DNA of 64,000 nt from Thiomicrorhabdus immobilis (GTDB taxonomy: Bacteria; Pseudomonadota; Gammaproteobacteria; Thiomicrospirales; Thiomicrospiraceae): assembly GCF_021654855.1 (NCBI RefSeq), contig NZ_AP024202.1:868001-932000 (forward strand), written 5' to 3'. This document shows positions 33,910-43,400 of the stretch, piece by piece. The position numbers and the translations under genes were made by a program. How positions within the stretch are numbered: the first letter of the stretch is position 1; each line of letters begins with the position of its first letter. The notes under the pieces were generated by a model. That model was given only the letters and a program-made list of their open reading frames with translations, had not been told where the DNA came from and made no database searches.

Positions 33910-35034
33910 ATGGCTGAAAATGCTGATGGTAGCGAAAAGTCCGAAGAACCTACCCAGAAAAAGCTCCAGGATGCCAGGGATAAAGGCCAGGTTCCCCGGT
34001 CAAAAGAGCTTACGACTTTATTGATGACGCTTTCAGCCGCCGTTTTCTTACTGATGTACGGCTCTGTCATGATGAAGGATTTTATTGCTCTTGCATCAAG
34101 GGGTTTGAGTTTTGATCGTGATGTCGCTTTTGATGAACTTAAGCTGTTCGATTTGGTCACAGCTATTGTCATCGATGCCATCTACTTAATGACGCCTTTT
34201 ATTTTGGTCATGGTTATCATTGCTTTGATTTCTCCAACTTTGTTAGGCGGCTGGTCTTTCAGTGCCAAAGCGATGGCCCCTAAGTTCAGTAAACTAAATC
34301 CTGTTTCAGGTATCAAACGCATGTTTTCGGCAACAGCGTTACTTGAACTTTTCAAAGCATTGGCCAAATTTACATTGGTCATTGCCATGGCAACTTACTT
34401 TCTATATTTTACATTCGATGAAGTTTTGGCATTGGGTATCGAGCCGTTACAGTTTGCCATGGCACATGCCGGGATCTTAATTGTTAAGGCGTTTATTTTT
34501 GTCAGCCTGTCTTTATTGATTGTTGCGGTTATCGATGTGCCATTTCAATTATGGCAACACAATAAACAGCTTAAAATGACAAAACAAGAAGTTAAGGAAG
34601 AGTATAAGCAACAAGAGGGAAATCCCGAAGTCAAAGGCCGTATTCGTCAGGTACAAAGGGAAATGTCGCAACGCCGAATGATGCAAAAAGTACCTCAAGC
34701 AGATGTGATTATCACCAACCCGACACATTTTGCGGTAGCGCTCAAATATGACCCCGAAAGTATGCGAGAACCCTTGGTCATTGCGATGGGTTCCGACTTT
34801 ATGGCTGCGCAAATCAGAACAATTGCCAAAGAGAATAATATAACAATTGTAGAAGCCCCCCCTTTGGCTAGGGCTTTATACTATAATGCTGAATTAGATC
34901 GTCCTATACCTTACGATTTATTTAAAGCAGTGGCTTCTGTACTTGCTTATGTATACCAGCTTAAAGACTCTGGAAAGGCTGAAAATGTAGATTTTGCAAA
35001 TTTACCAATTCCAGAAGATATGAAAACTGAATGA
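33910..35034 (+). CDS. flhB: Flagellar export switch protein FlhB
   Basis: FlhB switches export from rod/hook to filament substrates after self-cleavage. The 374-residue product has a charged N-terminus, four membrane helices, and a cytoplasmic domain with the autocleavage motif Asn270-Pro-Thr-His followed by FAVALKYD. A free-standing homologue of this C-terminal domain is encoded at 43975-44304. Confidence 0.97.
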   Translation: MAENADGSEKSEEPTQKKLQDARDKGQVPRSKELTTLLMTLSAAVFLLMYGSVMMKDFIALASRGLSFDRDVAFDELKLFDLVTAIVIDAIYLMTPFILVMVIIALISPTLLGGWSFSAKAMAPKFSKLNPVSGIKRMFSATALLELFKALAKFTLVIAMATYFLYFTFDEVLALGIEPLQFAMAHAGILIVKAFIFVSLSLLIVAVIDVPFQLWQHNKQLKMTKQEVKEEYKQQEGNPEVKGRIRQVQREMSQRRMMQKVPQADVIITNPTHFAVALKYDPESMREPLVIAMGSDFMAAQIRTIAKENNITIVEAPPLARALYYNAELDRPIPYDLFKAVASVLAYVYQLKDSGKAENVDFANLPIPEDMKTE

Positions 35035-35078
35035 GACGAAAGATAAAGGTCTCAATTTTTAGGTGCTAAAGTTACTTA

Positions 35079-37172
35079 ATGGATTTTAAACAATTAATTA
35101 GCAAGATTAAGGCAAATATGACCAGCGGTTTAGGGATTCCTATCGCTGTTTTAGCCTTATTGGGAATGGTAACCATTCCTTTGCCGGCATTCTTATTAGA
35201 CGTTTTTTTTACATTTAATATCGCTCTTTCCTTGGTTGTCTTAATGGTCACGCTTTATGCAAAACGACCATTAGATTTCGCCATCTTCCCAACCATAATT
35301 TTATTAGCGACTCTTTTCAGGCTCTCTCTGAATATCGCCTCCACACGTGTGATTTTACTTGAAGGTCATAACGGCGGAGCCTCAGCGGGTCAAGTCATCG
35401 AAGCGTTCGGTGAGTTCGTTATCGGTGGGAACTATGCTGTCGGTTTGGTGGTGTTCGCTATTTTAGTGGTCATTAACTTTGTGGTTATTACCAAAGGGGC
35501 TGGCCGAGTAGCTGAAGTCAGTGCTCGTTTCACTTTGGATTCGATGCCTGGTAAGCAAATGGCAATCGATGCCGATTTGAATGCTGGTTTGATTACCCAG
35601 GAGCAGGCTCAGGTAAGACGTTCTGAAATAGCGACAGAAGCTGAGTTTTACGGCTCTATGGATGGGGCGAGTAAGTTTGTTCGAGGTGACGCCGTTGCCG
35701 GAATCATCATCTTGTTCATTAACTTGATAGGTGGGTTTGCCATCGGTGTTGGGCAACATGATCTGTCATTCGGGGATGCTGCACAGGTGTATACCCTTTT
35801 GACCTTGGGGGATGGCCTTGTTGCCCAAATTCCCGCTTTACTGCTGTCCACAGCTACGGCAATCATCGTTACTCGAGTAACCGGTGGTGATAAAAAGGAT
35901 ATGGGCGAACAGATGCAAATGCAGATGTTTGCAAGTCCAAAAGCTTTGGGAACCACAGCTGGAATTGTCGGTTTTTTAGGTTTGATTCCTGGTATGCCCA
36001 ATTTCGCGTTTCTAGCCTTTGCCAGTGTTGCAGGTGGTGGCGCTTATCTTATTTACAAACAACAAAAAACCTTAGAGAAGGTTGAGCCAATCATTCCTGA
36101 AGAAATAGAAGCTGAAACCAAACCCGCCGACTTGAGTTGGGATGATGTCCAAGCGGTGGATGTCTTAGGTTTAGAAGTTGGTTATCGTTTAATTCCGATG
36201 GTAGACCAATCACAAAATGGCCAATTGTTAGATCGAATCAAAGGGGTTAGACGTAAAGTTTCCCAAGAGCTTGGTTTTTTGGTTCCTCCCGTTCATATTC
36301 GCGATAATTTGGATCTTAAACCTAATCAATACCGAGTCATGTTGATGGGAGTTCCTTCCGGTTCAGGAGAGGTTTATCCGGATAAGGAGTTGGCGATTAA
36401 CCCTGGTCAAGTATTCGGGGATATACCTGGCCTGGTCACCAAAGACCCAACCTTTGGTTTGGACGCGGTATGGATAGCGCAAAATGACCAAGACCAAGCG
36501 CAGGCATTGGGTTATACCGTTGTCGATGCGAGTACCGTGGTAGCGACCCACGTCAGTCAGTTGGTTCAAGATTATGCTTATGAACTTTTAGGCCATGATG
36601 AAACACAGCAGTTGCTTGATAAGTTGAAAGTGTCTTCACCTAAGTTGGTGGATGAACTGGTTCCTGATAAATTGCCATTGGCGACTGTCGTTCGTGTCCT
36701 GCAAAACTTATTACAGGAAAAAGTTTCTATTAGAGATATGCGTACCATTCTAGAAACCCTTACTGAAAAAGCATCGATTACTCAAAACGCCAGTGAGTTA
36801 ACAATACATGTCAGAACGGCTTTAGGGCGTTCTATCATTCAGGATATCGTTGGACAAGACCAGGAGTTGAAGGTGATTACGCTTGATCCAAGTTTGGAAC
36901 AGTTATTGCTCCAAGCTACTCAAGGGGCTCCAGAAGGGCAGTTGGCCATAGAACCTGGCCTGGCAGAAAGGTTGCATTCAACCTTGAAAGAGGAGTCTCA
37001 AAAGTTAGAAGTATCTGGGCAATCAGCGGTATTGCTGGTGGCTCCACAAATTCGATCGCAACTTGCAAGATTATTTAGATATAGTTTACCTAGCCTATAT
37101 ATTTTGGCTTATTCTGAAGTGCCAGAAAACCGACAGATTAGCGTTGTCGCCAGTGTAGGCCAGGGAGGTTAG
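35079..37172 (+). CDS. flhA: Flagellar export protein FlhA
   Basis: FlhA is the large export-gate protein that forms a nonameric cytoplasmic ring and uses the proton motive force. The 697-residue product has about eight N-terminal membrane segments and the FHIPEP signature region (RFTLDSMPGKQMAIDADLNAG). Its cytoplasmic part starts near residue 345. Two CCTGGCCTGG sequences, related to the window palindrome, occur at 36426 and 36954. Confidence 0.97.
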   Translation: MDFKQLISKIKANMTSGLGIPIAVLALLGMVTIPLPAFLLDVFFTFNIALSLVVLMVTLYAKRPLDFAIFPTIILLATLFRLSLNIASTRVILLEGHNGGASAGQVIEAFGEFVIGGNYAVGLVVFAILVVINFVVITKGAGRVAEVSARFTLDSMPGKQMAIDADLNAGLITQEQAQVRRSEIATEAEFYGSMDGASKFVRGDAVAGIIILFINLIGGFAIGVGQHDLSFGDAAQVYTLLTLGDGLVAQIPALLLSTATAIIVTRVTGGDKKDMGEQMQMQMFASPKALGTTAGIVGFLGLIPGMPNFAFLAFASVAGGGAYLIYKQQKTLEKVEPIIPEEIEAETKPADLSWDDVQAVDVLGLEVGYRLIPMVDQSQNGQLLDRIKGVRRKVSQELGFLVPPVHIRDNLDLKPNQYRVMLMGVPSGSGEVYPDKELAINPGQVFGDIPGLVTKDPTFGLDAVWIAQNDQDQAQALGYTVVDASTVVATHVSQLVQDYAYELLGHDETQQLLDKLKVSSPKLVDELVPDKLPLATVVRVLQNLLQEKVSIRDMRTILETLTEKASITQNASELTIHVRTALGRSIIQDIVGQDQELKVITLDPSLEQLLLQATQGAPEGQLAIEPGLAERLHSTLKEESQKLEVSGQSAVLLVAPQIRSQLARLFRYSLPSLYILAYSEVPENRQISVVASVGQGG

Positions 37173-37173
37173 T

Positions 37174-38349
37174 GTGAAAATTAAGCGTTATTTCGCACCA
37201 AATATGCGTCAGGCTATGAATTTGGTCAGAGAAGAGCATGGTGATGATGCCGTTATTTTATCCACTAAGGATACAGGTAATGGTGTGGAAGTCGTTGCGG
37301 CTCTGGATCCAGACTCTAATGCGGCCCAAGAAAAACAAAATGTGATGAATAGTGGTAGCACTTTCCATTCACCAGAAGTGCATCAAGGCCAGTCTGCACA
37401 ACAACAGGTAAATAGTTCTGCAGAACTGGCAAACATGGCTGGCGAACTAAAAGCGGTTAGGGCGATGCTGGAAAATCAGCTTTCAGGATTGGCTTGGGGG
37501 CAGAGTGAACAGAACGATCCTGCTAGAGTGGATTTACTAAAAAAACTGCTTCAGCTTGGCGTAGGTTGGAAGTTGAGTGAAGAACTTGTGAATGGTTTGT
37601 CTGTTATTAACCAGCAGGCCTGGTCAAGAATCTTGGACAAGATGGAATCGGAAGTACCCACTGAAGAGCGTGATCTTCTTGAAAGAGGGGGGATTGTCGC
37701 TTTGGTAGGGCCAACAGGTGTCGGAAAAACGACAACCATTGCAAAGATGGCGAGTCGATTTGTAATGAGAAATAGTCCGAATGAGTTGGCTTTGATTACC
37801 ACGGATTGTTATAAAATTGGCGCACAGGCACAGTTGAAAACATTTGCCGAGTTAATTAATGTTCCGGTCCATGTAGCGAAAACTCAAGGCGAGCTTTATG
37901 CGCTATTGACTTCCTTAACAAATAAAAAATTGATATTGATCGATACTGCTGGAATGAGTCAGAGAGACCTACAATTATCTCAACAGGTTACTTCAGGTCA
38001 TCAGGGGATTACAACGGTTAGAAATTACTTGGTGATGTCTGCGGCTACACAATTATCGGTAATGAAAGATATTGTGAAGTCTTTTAGCCAGGTCGTCCTT
38101 ACAGGTTGTATTTTGACTAAGGTCGATGAAGCTGTACAATTAGGTAATGTATTAACGGTTTTGATTGAAGAAAAATTACCGATAGCTTACCTTTCAAATG
38201 GGCAAAGAGTCCCAGAGGACTTAGAATCTGTGAGGACAAGAGAGTTGATTGATCGAGCGATAGTCCTAGGTCGGCAAAACACACAAAATAATGATAATGA
38301 GCAAGCGTTCCGTTTAGGAATGGGTAAGGAGATTTCAGATGCTCAATGA
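37174..38349 (+). CDS. flhF: Flagellar placement GTPase FlhF
   Basis: FlhF is an SRP-type GTPase that sets the polar position of the flagellum. The 391-residue product has a basic and Gln-rich N-terminal part, then the NG domain with P-loop GPTGVGKT at 179-186, TTDCYKIGAQAQLKTFAEL and LIDTAGMSQRD. It starts with GTG two bases after the flhA stop and uses AGGGAGG inside flhA. It carries a repeat copy at 37614-37624. Confidence 0.96.
   Translation: MKIKRYFAPNMRQAMNLVREEHGDDAVILSTKDTGNGVEVVAALDPDSNAAQEKQNVMNSGSTFHSPEVHQGQSAQQQVNSSAELANMAGELKAVRAMLENQLSGLAWGQSEQNDPARVDLLKKLLQLGVGWKLSEELVNGLSVINQQAWSRILDKMESEVPTEERDLLERGGIVALVGPTGVGKTTTIAKMASRFVMRNSPNELALITTDCYKIGAQAQLKTFAELINVPVHVAKTQGELYALLTSLTNKKLILIDTAGMSQRDLQLSQQVTSGHQGITTVRNYLVMSAATQLSVMKDIVKSFSQVVLTGCILTKVDEAVQLGNVLTVLIEEKLPIAYLSNGQRVPEDLESVRTRELIDRAIVLGRQNTQNNDNEQAFRLGMGKEISDAQ
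37614..37624. repeat. Copy of the CAGGCCTGGT motif in flhF
   Basis: GCAGGCCTGGT in the Gln-Ala-Trp frame. Confidence 0.6.
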
Positions 38350-39217
38350 CCAAGCGGCAGGGTTACGTGCAATGCATGCTAATAAAACACAGTCTAGAGA
38401 TTCAACGCCTCAACCAGTAAGAGTGATTGCGGTTGCGAGTGGTAAAGGTGGCGTAGGTAAAACCAATGTTTCGGTTAATTTGGGAATCTCATTAGCTCAA
38501 CAAGGCAATCGTGTTTTGCTGATGGATGCAGACATGGGGCTGGCAAATGTTGATATTATGCTTGGTTTACAAACCAAATATAATTTGTCGCATGTGCTCG
38601 ATGGAGAAAAAACATTACAAGAAGTCATTGTCGAAGGTCCAGGTGGTTTGAAGATTATTCCAGCGGCTTCTGGGGTTCGACGGATGGCACAGTTGAGTGC
38701 CATGGAAAATGCAGGAATCATCAATGCGTTTTCCGAACTAAATGGTGAGCTAGATATCCTTATTGTCGACACGGCAGCCGGTATTGCAGACAGTGTGATT
38801 AGTTTTTGCCGAGCGGCTCAAGAGGTCGTGGTGGTGGTGACCGATGAACCGGCATCGATTACCGATGCTTATGCTTTAGTCAAAGTGTTAAGTCGTGACT
38901 ATCAGCTCTCAAAGTTTAGATTGTTAGCGAATATGAGTAGAACGCCAGCCCATGGCCAGCAGCTTTATGAAAAGTTCGCTAGAGTCTGCGAACAGTTTTT
39001 AGATGTGAGTATCGATTATTTAGGTACGGTACCTTTTGACCATGATTTACGTGAAGCGGTACAGAAACAGATTCCTGTAACAGTGTATCGTCCTAATAGT
39101 TTGGCTGCCAAATCCTTTAAGGGGATGGCTAAAAAAATAGAAACTTGGCCAATTCCTCGCGGTGTAACGGGGTATTTGCAGTTTTTTGTTGAAAATTTAT
39201 TTCAATCTGGGCATTGA
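38339..39217 (+). CDS. flhG: Flagellar number regulator FlhG/FleN
   Basis: FlhG is a MinD-like ATPase that limits flagellar number, stimulates FlhF and antagonises FleQ. The 292-residue product has the deviant Walker A motif GKGGVGKTNVSVNLG near residue 35, LLMDADMGLANVDIMLGL, and DTAAGIADSVISF. It overlaps flhF by 11 bases, with GGAG inside flhF. Because the local FleQ lacks its N-terminal domain, how FlhG restrains it is an open question. Confidence 0.95.
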   Translation: MLNDQAAGLRAMHANKTQSRDSTPQPVRVIAVASGKGGVGKTNVSVNLGISLAQQGNRVLLMDADMGLANVDIMLGLQTKYNLSHVLDGEKTLQEVIVEGPGGLKIIPAASGVRRMAQLSAMENAGIINAFSELNGELDILIVDTAAGIADSVISFCRAAQEVVVVVTDEPASITDAYALVKVLSRDYQLSKFRLLANMSRTPAHGQQLYEKFARVCEQFLDVSIDYLGTVPFDHDLREAVQKQIPVTVYRPNSLAAKSFKGMAKKIETWPIPRGVTGYLQFFVENLFQSGH

Positions 39218-39236
39218 ATAAGGTAGCGATTAGAGC

Positions 39237-39962
39237 ATGAGCGGTACAAATGTTTACGAGCAAGTTCAAAAGCAATCCAGTAATGATTTATTGGATTTAG
39301 AGTCTTATTTACCTTTGGTAAAACGTATTGCGTATCACCTTAAAGGCCGCTTGCCCGATAGTGTATTTGTGGATGATTTGATTCAATCCGGCATCATTGG
39401 GTTGATTGAAGCCATGCATAAGTTCAATGCCAATCAAGGGGCTAGTTTTGAAACCTATGCGGGAATTCGAATTCGCGGTGCAATGCTCGATGAAATTCGG
39501 AAAGGGGACTGGACACCTCGTTCAGTTCACCGTAAATCGCGAGAGGTGAGTGAAGCTATTGCTAAAGTTGAGGCAAAATTTGGTCGTGAAGCTCGAGATG
39601 AAGAGATTGCGATTGAAATGGGGATTGAAATTGAGCAATATCATCATATTTTGCAAGACACCAACTCTGTCCAACTTCTATCTATTGATGAGCCTGATCA
39701 CGATGAACTTTCTGAAGAGCGCATGGTCGGTAGCAGCGCAACCCCTTTAGGTGAACTTACCGAGAATGGCTTTCAAGAGGCTTTAGCACAAGAAATCACC
39801 AACCTCCCTGAAAAAGAGCGATTGGTCATGGCCTTGTACTATGATGAAGAGTTGAACCTGAAAGAGATTGGTGAAGTTTTAGAAGTGAGTGAGTCTAGAG
39901 TGAGTCAAATACATAGCCAGGCTATCAAACGTATCCGCTCTAGGATGGTCAATTGGATATAG
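39237..39962 (+). CDS. fliA: Flagellar sigma factor FliA (sigma28)
   Basis: FliA directs late flagellar and chemotaxis transcription. The 241-residue product has sigma region 2 (YLPLVKRIAYHLKGRLPDSVFVDDLIQSG), region 3 (RKSREVSEAIAKVEAKFGR) and region 4 (LKEIGEVLEVSESRVSQIHSQAIKRIR). It should recognise the sites at 9077-9103 and 12029-12054. No anti-sigma FlgM gene is visible in the window. Confidence 0.96.
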   Translation: MSGTNVYEQVQKQSSNDLLDLESYLPLVKRIAYHLKGRLPDSVFVDDLIQSGIIGLIEAMHKFNANQGASFETYAGIRIRGAMLDEIRKGDWTPRSVHRKSREVSEAIAKVEAKFGREARDEEIAIEMGIEIEQYHHILQDTNSVQLLSIDEPDHDELSEERMVGSSATPLGELTENGFQEALAQEITNLPEKERLVMALYYDEELNLKEIGEVLEVSESRVSQIHSQAIKRIRSRMVNWI

Positions 39963-40003
39963 AAAACGTAAAATCGATTAAAGTTCATTAGGGCTACCTC
40001 CTC

Positions 40004-40402
40004 GTGCATATTGATAGAGATTTGAAAATTTTGGTTGTTGATGACTTCTCAACAATGAGAAAGATTGTCAAAGATTTGCTCAATGAATTAGGCTTTAGTC
40101 AATATGATGAAGCCGATGATGGCGAAACGGCGTGGCCAATGATTCAATCGGGTGAGTATGACTTTATAGTCAGTGATTGGAATATGCCTAAGATGTCAGG
40201 TGTGGAATTGCTTAAAAAGGTTCGAGCACATCCGCATTTAAAAAACACACCATTTTTACTCATTACCGCAGAAGCCAAACGTTCACAGATCATAGAGGCG
40301 GCAGAAGCTGGTGTAGATGCTTATATCGTTAAACCTTTTACCGCCGCGACACTTTATGAAAACATTCATCAGACACTTAAGAAGGCGGCCGAAAGGCGGT
40401 AA
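40004..40402 (+). CDS. cheY: Chemotaxis response regulator CheY
   Basis: CheY-P binds FliM and changes motor rotation. The 132-residue single receiver domain has the acidic pair and RKIVKDLL near the start, phospho-acceptor Asp58 in VSDWNMPKMSG, and the conserved Lys in YIVKPF. It starts with GTG and has only a weak ribosome site (GGG about ten bases upstream). Confidence 0.95.
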   Translation: MHIDRDLKILVVDDFSTMRKIVKDLLNELGFSQYDEADDGETAWPMIQSGEYDFIVSDWNMPKMSGVELLKKVRAHPHLKNTPFLLITAEAKRSQIIEAAEAGVDAYIVKPFTAATLYENIHQTLKKAAERR

Positions 40403-40437
40403 TAAATTTTGTCTTATTTAAATTAAAAGAAAAAAGC

Positions 40438-40478
40438 AAAGCTCTGTTATCGTTAGTCGGTAAGTGAGCTTTTTTTTT
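40438..40478 (+). terminator. Possible terminator between cheY and cheZ
   Basis: AAAGCTC at 40438-40444 pairs with GAGCTTT at 40466-40472 across a 21-base loop, followed by more T. The long loop makes it weak. It may reduce rather than stop transcription into cheZ. Confidence 0.5.
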
Positions 40479-40507
40479 GTAATGCATATACCACTAAGGA
40501 CTTTTAA

Positions 40508-41188
40508 ATGACATTTCCAACTCAAGTAACGCTTGATATGGCGCAGGAATTGGTTGCTGCTCTTCAGAGTAATGATGAGGCAAAGGTGACAGAAATTATT
40601 GATTCGATAACACAAATACGCGAGTCTGAATTGTATTTACAATTAAGTGGTTTAACCGCAAATCTACATCAAACTCTTGATGATTTGAATGACAGTACGT
40701 TGTTGATGCAAACTAAGCATGATATTCCTGATGCGACGGAACGTTTACAGTATGTGATTCAGACGACTGAAGAGGCGAGTAATAAAACCTTGGATGAAGC
40801 GGAGCAAGCCTTGCAAAACCTTGAGATTGTAAAAAGTCAAATTGATGGTGAGTTGACTGATGAGGCCAGAGAAAAATTGAAATTTGAGTTGGCGTTAATC
40901 GCCGACAAGTTGACTGGTATTATGTTGGCGCAATCCTTCCAGGATTTAACCGGCCAGGTTTTGAATAGGGTTATTTTGATAATTAGTTCCTTAGAGCAGA
41001 GTTTGATTCAGTTGATTGAAAGTGCCGGGCACGATTATCATGCCATTCCTGAGAGGGTGGAAGATGAGAAGAGTCAAAAGGCTTCTGAAATGAAGGGCGT
41101 GGGGCCAAATGTAACACAGCACTCTAAGCAGGATATTGTCGAATCACAAGATGATATTGATGATTTGTTAAATGATTTGGGGATTTAA
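40508..41188 (+). CDS. cheZ: CheY-P phosphatase CheZ
   Basis: CheZ dephosphorylates CheY-P. The 226-residue helical product contains the catalytic-helix pattern LAQSFQDLTGQVLNRVI and the C-terminal CheY-binding peptide DDIDDLLNDLGI. It follows cheY after a 105-base gap with a possible weak terminator. Confidence 0.94.
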   Translation: MTFPTQVTLDMAQELVAALQSNDEAKVTEIIDSITQIRESELYLQLSGLTANLHQTLDDLNDSTLLMQTKHDIPDATERLQYVIQTTEEASNKTLDEAEQALQNLEIVKSQIDGELTDEAREKLKFELALIADKLTGIMLAQSFQDLTGQVLNRVILIISSLEQSLIQLIESAGHDYHAIPERVEDEKSQKASEMKGVGPNVTQHSKQDIVESQDDIDDLLNDLGI

Positions 41189-41265
41189 CAATTCCGTTTC
41201 TTTAAAGCGTTATCTTTTTAGCGGTTTCTAGGTTCCGCTTTGATGATGCGTGAATAATTAATTAA

Positions 41266-41281
41266 TGGCATAAGGATTGCT
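41266..41281 (+). promoter_or_regulatory. Sigma54 promoter before cheA
   Basis: TGGCATAAGGATTGCT has -24 GG (41267-41268) and -12 GC (41279-41280) separated by 10 bases, in the 164-base gap between cheZ and cheA. Its first seven bases match the fliE promoter exactly. Confidence 0.78.
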
Positions 41282-41361
41282 TTTGTTTTTGGTATTGATT
41301 GGTTCATTAACAGTGTTCAGGATGCTGTTATTGTCTTAAAAATTACCAAGGGGTGAATACT

Positions 41362-43389
41362 GTGGATGAAGAGATTTTACAAGACTTTTTAGTTGAGGCA
41401 TCTGAGTTGGTTGATCAACTAAATGAGCAGCTAGTAGACTTAGAGCAATCGCCCACAGATGCTGATCTACTTAATGCTGTATTTAGAGGTTTTCACACAA
41501 TCAAAGGTGGTGCTGGATTCTTAGGTATCACCCCTCTTATCGAAGTTTGCCATAGAGCTGAAAATGTATTCGATAAGATTCGTAATGGTGATGTGAGTTA
41601 TGACGCGGTAGCGGCCGATGTCATTTTACGTGCTTTCGATGTGATTAGCGATTCGATTGAACTCTTGAATGATGGTGAACGTGAACTTCCAGAAAACAAC
41701 CCTCAGTTACTTGTCGATTTAGATGTGTTAACCAAAGGGGGAGCCGCTCCTCAAGTTGTTGTTGAACCGCCTAAGGCTGAGGTAGGTCTTAAGTTGGCCG
41801 AAGGGGTCGATCCTGATGGCGATATGACGGATGAAGAGTTTGAAGCGTTGCTGAATCAACGAGATTCTGGTGCCGAAACTGCCGAGTCGTCTTCTGCCGG
41901 TTTATCTCTTGCCGAAGGGGTTGATCCTGATGGAGATATGACGGATGAAGAGTTCGAAGCTTTATTGAACCAACGTGATGCCGTTTCTAGCAACCCCTCA
42001 AATGAAGATTCGAATGCGCTTTCTTTACCTGAAGGTGTCGACCCTGATGGCGACATGACGGATGAGGAGTTCGAAGCTTTATTGAACCAGCGTGATATGG
42101 TTTCTGATGAGCCAGAGATTGTTTTACCGCCATCAAAGCCGATAGTGACACAAGCGGCAGCCCCTGCTCATAAGCCTATGGCAAGTTCTTCTGCAAAACC
42201 GGAAGCCAAAGCTCCGGTAAAAAACAATACCGAGTCAACGGTTCGAGTAGATACCAAACGTTTAGATGAAATTATGAACCTGGTCGGTGAATTGGTATTG
42301 GTTCGTAACCGTTTATTGACGTTAAGAGGCCCAAATCAGAATCTTGAAGACATTTCAAATGCAGTAGGCAATTTGGACCATGTTACTACGGACTTGCAAG
42401 CGTCTGTGATGAAGACTCGAATGCAGCCTGTTAAAAAGGTGTTTGGTCGATTCCCGCGTGTTGTCCGTGATTTGGCTAGGAAGCTGGGCAAAGAAATCGA
42501 ACTTGAGCTGAAGGGTGAAGAGACCGATTTAGATAAGAATTTAGTCGAAGCCCTTGCCGATCCACTAGTGCATTTAGTGCGTAATTCGGTGGATCATGGT
42601 GTGGAAATGCCTGCCGATCGTATTGCCGCTGGCAAACCTAAAAACGGTACGGTTGTTTTAGCCGCTCAACAAGAAGGGGATCATATCCTGCTATCTATTA
42701 CCGATGATGGAAAAGGAATGGATCCTGATTTGCTCCGTCGTAAGGCGGTTGAAAAAGGCATGATGGATGAAATGACAGCAAACCAGCTAGATGATAAATC
42801 AGCGTTTGAACTGATTTTATCAGCCGGATTTTCTACTGCAGAAACGATAAGTGATATTTCTGGTCGTGGTGTGGGAATGGATGTTGTTAAAAATATGATT
42901 ACCAAACTTAATGGTAGTATCGACATCCACTCTGTTTTAGGTCAAGGCACTGAAATTAGTATTCGAGTTCCTTTGACTTTAGCGATCCTACCCACCTTGA
43001 TGGTCTCTTTTGGGAATGATAGTTATGCAATTCCATTAACCAGTGTTCAAGAAATTTTTGATTATGACAGTAGCAAAACCAATAAGATCGATGGACAAAT
43101 GATGGTTCGTTTAAGGGAACGTAGTGTTCCGTTATTCTTTTTGTCTGAATGGTTGGCGCCGGATTCGGTCAAAGACGACTATCGTGGTGACAAGGTTATT
43201 ATTGTTTCGGTGGGCAATCAAAGAGCAGGCCTGGTTGTTGATCAAGTTAACGGCCAAGAAGAGGTGGTTATCAAGCCTCTAGGTGTTGGTTTGAAACATG
43301 TCTATGGTTATGCAGGAGCAACGATTACCGGGAACGGCAATATTGCTTTAATTTTAGATTTACCTGGCGTTGTACAGCGTTTTCAATAG
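41362..43389 (+). CDS. cheA: Chemotaxis histidine kinase CheA with triplicated linker motif
   Basis: CheA phosphorylates CheY and CheB in response to MCP signals. The product (675 residues from GTG 41362; a GTG at 41353 would add three) has an HPt domain with the phospho-His in FHTIKGGAGFLG, a linker, the P3 dimerisation helices (KRLDEIMNLVGELVLVRNRL), the P4 kinase domain (HLVRNSVDHGVEMP, DISGRGVGMDVV) and a CheW-like P5. No recognisable P2 domain is present; instead the linker holds three copies of a 22-residue acidic repeat. I chose GTG 41362 because AAGGGG (41348-41353) is eight bases before it. A repeat copy of the CAGGCCTGG motif lies at 43225-43235. Confidence 0.95.
   Translation: MDEEILQDFLVEASELVDQLNEQLVDLEQSPTDADLLNAVFRGFHTIKGGAGFLGITPLIEVCHRAENVFDKIRNGDVSYDAVAADVILRAFDVISDSIELLNDGERELPENNPQLLVDLDVLTKGGAAPQVVVEPPKAEVGLKLAEGVDPDGDMTDEEFEALLNQRDSGAETAESSSAGLSLAEGVDPDGDMTDEEFEALLNQRDAVSSNPSNEDSNALSLPEGVDPDGDMTDEEFEALLNQRDMVSDEPEIVLPPSKPIVTQAAAPAHKPMASSSAKPEAKAPVKNNTESTVRVDTKRLDEIMNLVGELVLVRNRLLTLRGPNQNLEDISNAVGNLDHVTTDLQASVMKTRMQPVKKVFGRFPRVVRDLARKLGKEIELELKGEETDLDKNLVEALADPLVHLVRNSVDHGVEMPADRIAAGKPKNGTVVLAAQQEGDHILLSITDDGKGMDPDLLRRKAVEKGMMDEMTANQLDDKSAFELILSAGFSTAETISDISGRGVGMDVVKNMITKLNGSIDIHSVLGQGTEISIRVPLTLAILPTLMVSFGNDSYAIPLTSVQEIFDYDSSKTNKIDGQMMVRLRERSVPLFFLSEWLAPDSVKDDYRGDKVIIVSVGNQRAGLVVDQVNGQEEVVIKPLGVGLKHVYGYAGATITGNGNIALILDLPGVVQRFQ
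41800..42096 (+). repeat. Three copies of a 66-bp repeat in the cheA linker
   Basis: Copies at 41800-41865, 41914-41979 and 42031-42096 each encode 22 residues around DPDGDMTDEEFEALL, with identical amino acids in all three. The DNA differs at a few mainly silent positions. Spacing is 114 and 117 bases. The intervening segments are low-complexity Ser/Ala/Glu stretches. Confidence 0.95.
43225..43235. repeat. Copy of the CAGGCCTGGT motif in cheA
   Basis: GCAGGCCTGGT in the Ala-Gly-Leu-Val frame. Confidence 0.6.
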
Positions 43390-43400
43390 GGAGAGGTTAG

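Noticed and set aside
41800-42096. CheA repeats as true EF-hands
   Set aside because: Positions 6 and 8 of the loop (Gly and hydrophobic) are not kept, so calcium binding was not claimed as a function, only mentioned as testable.
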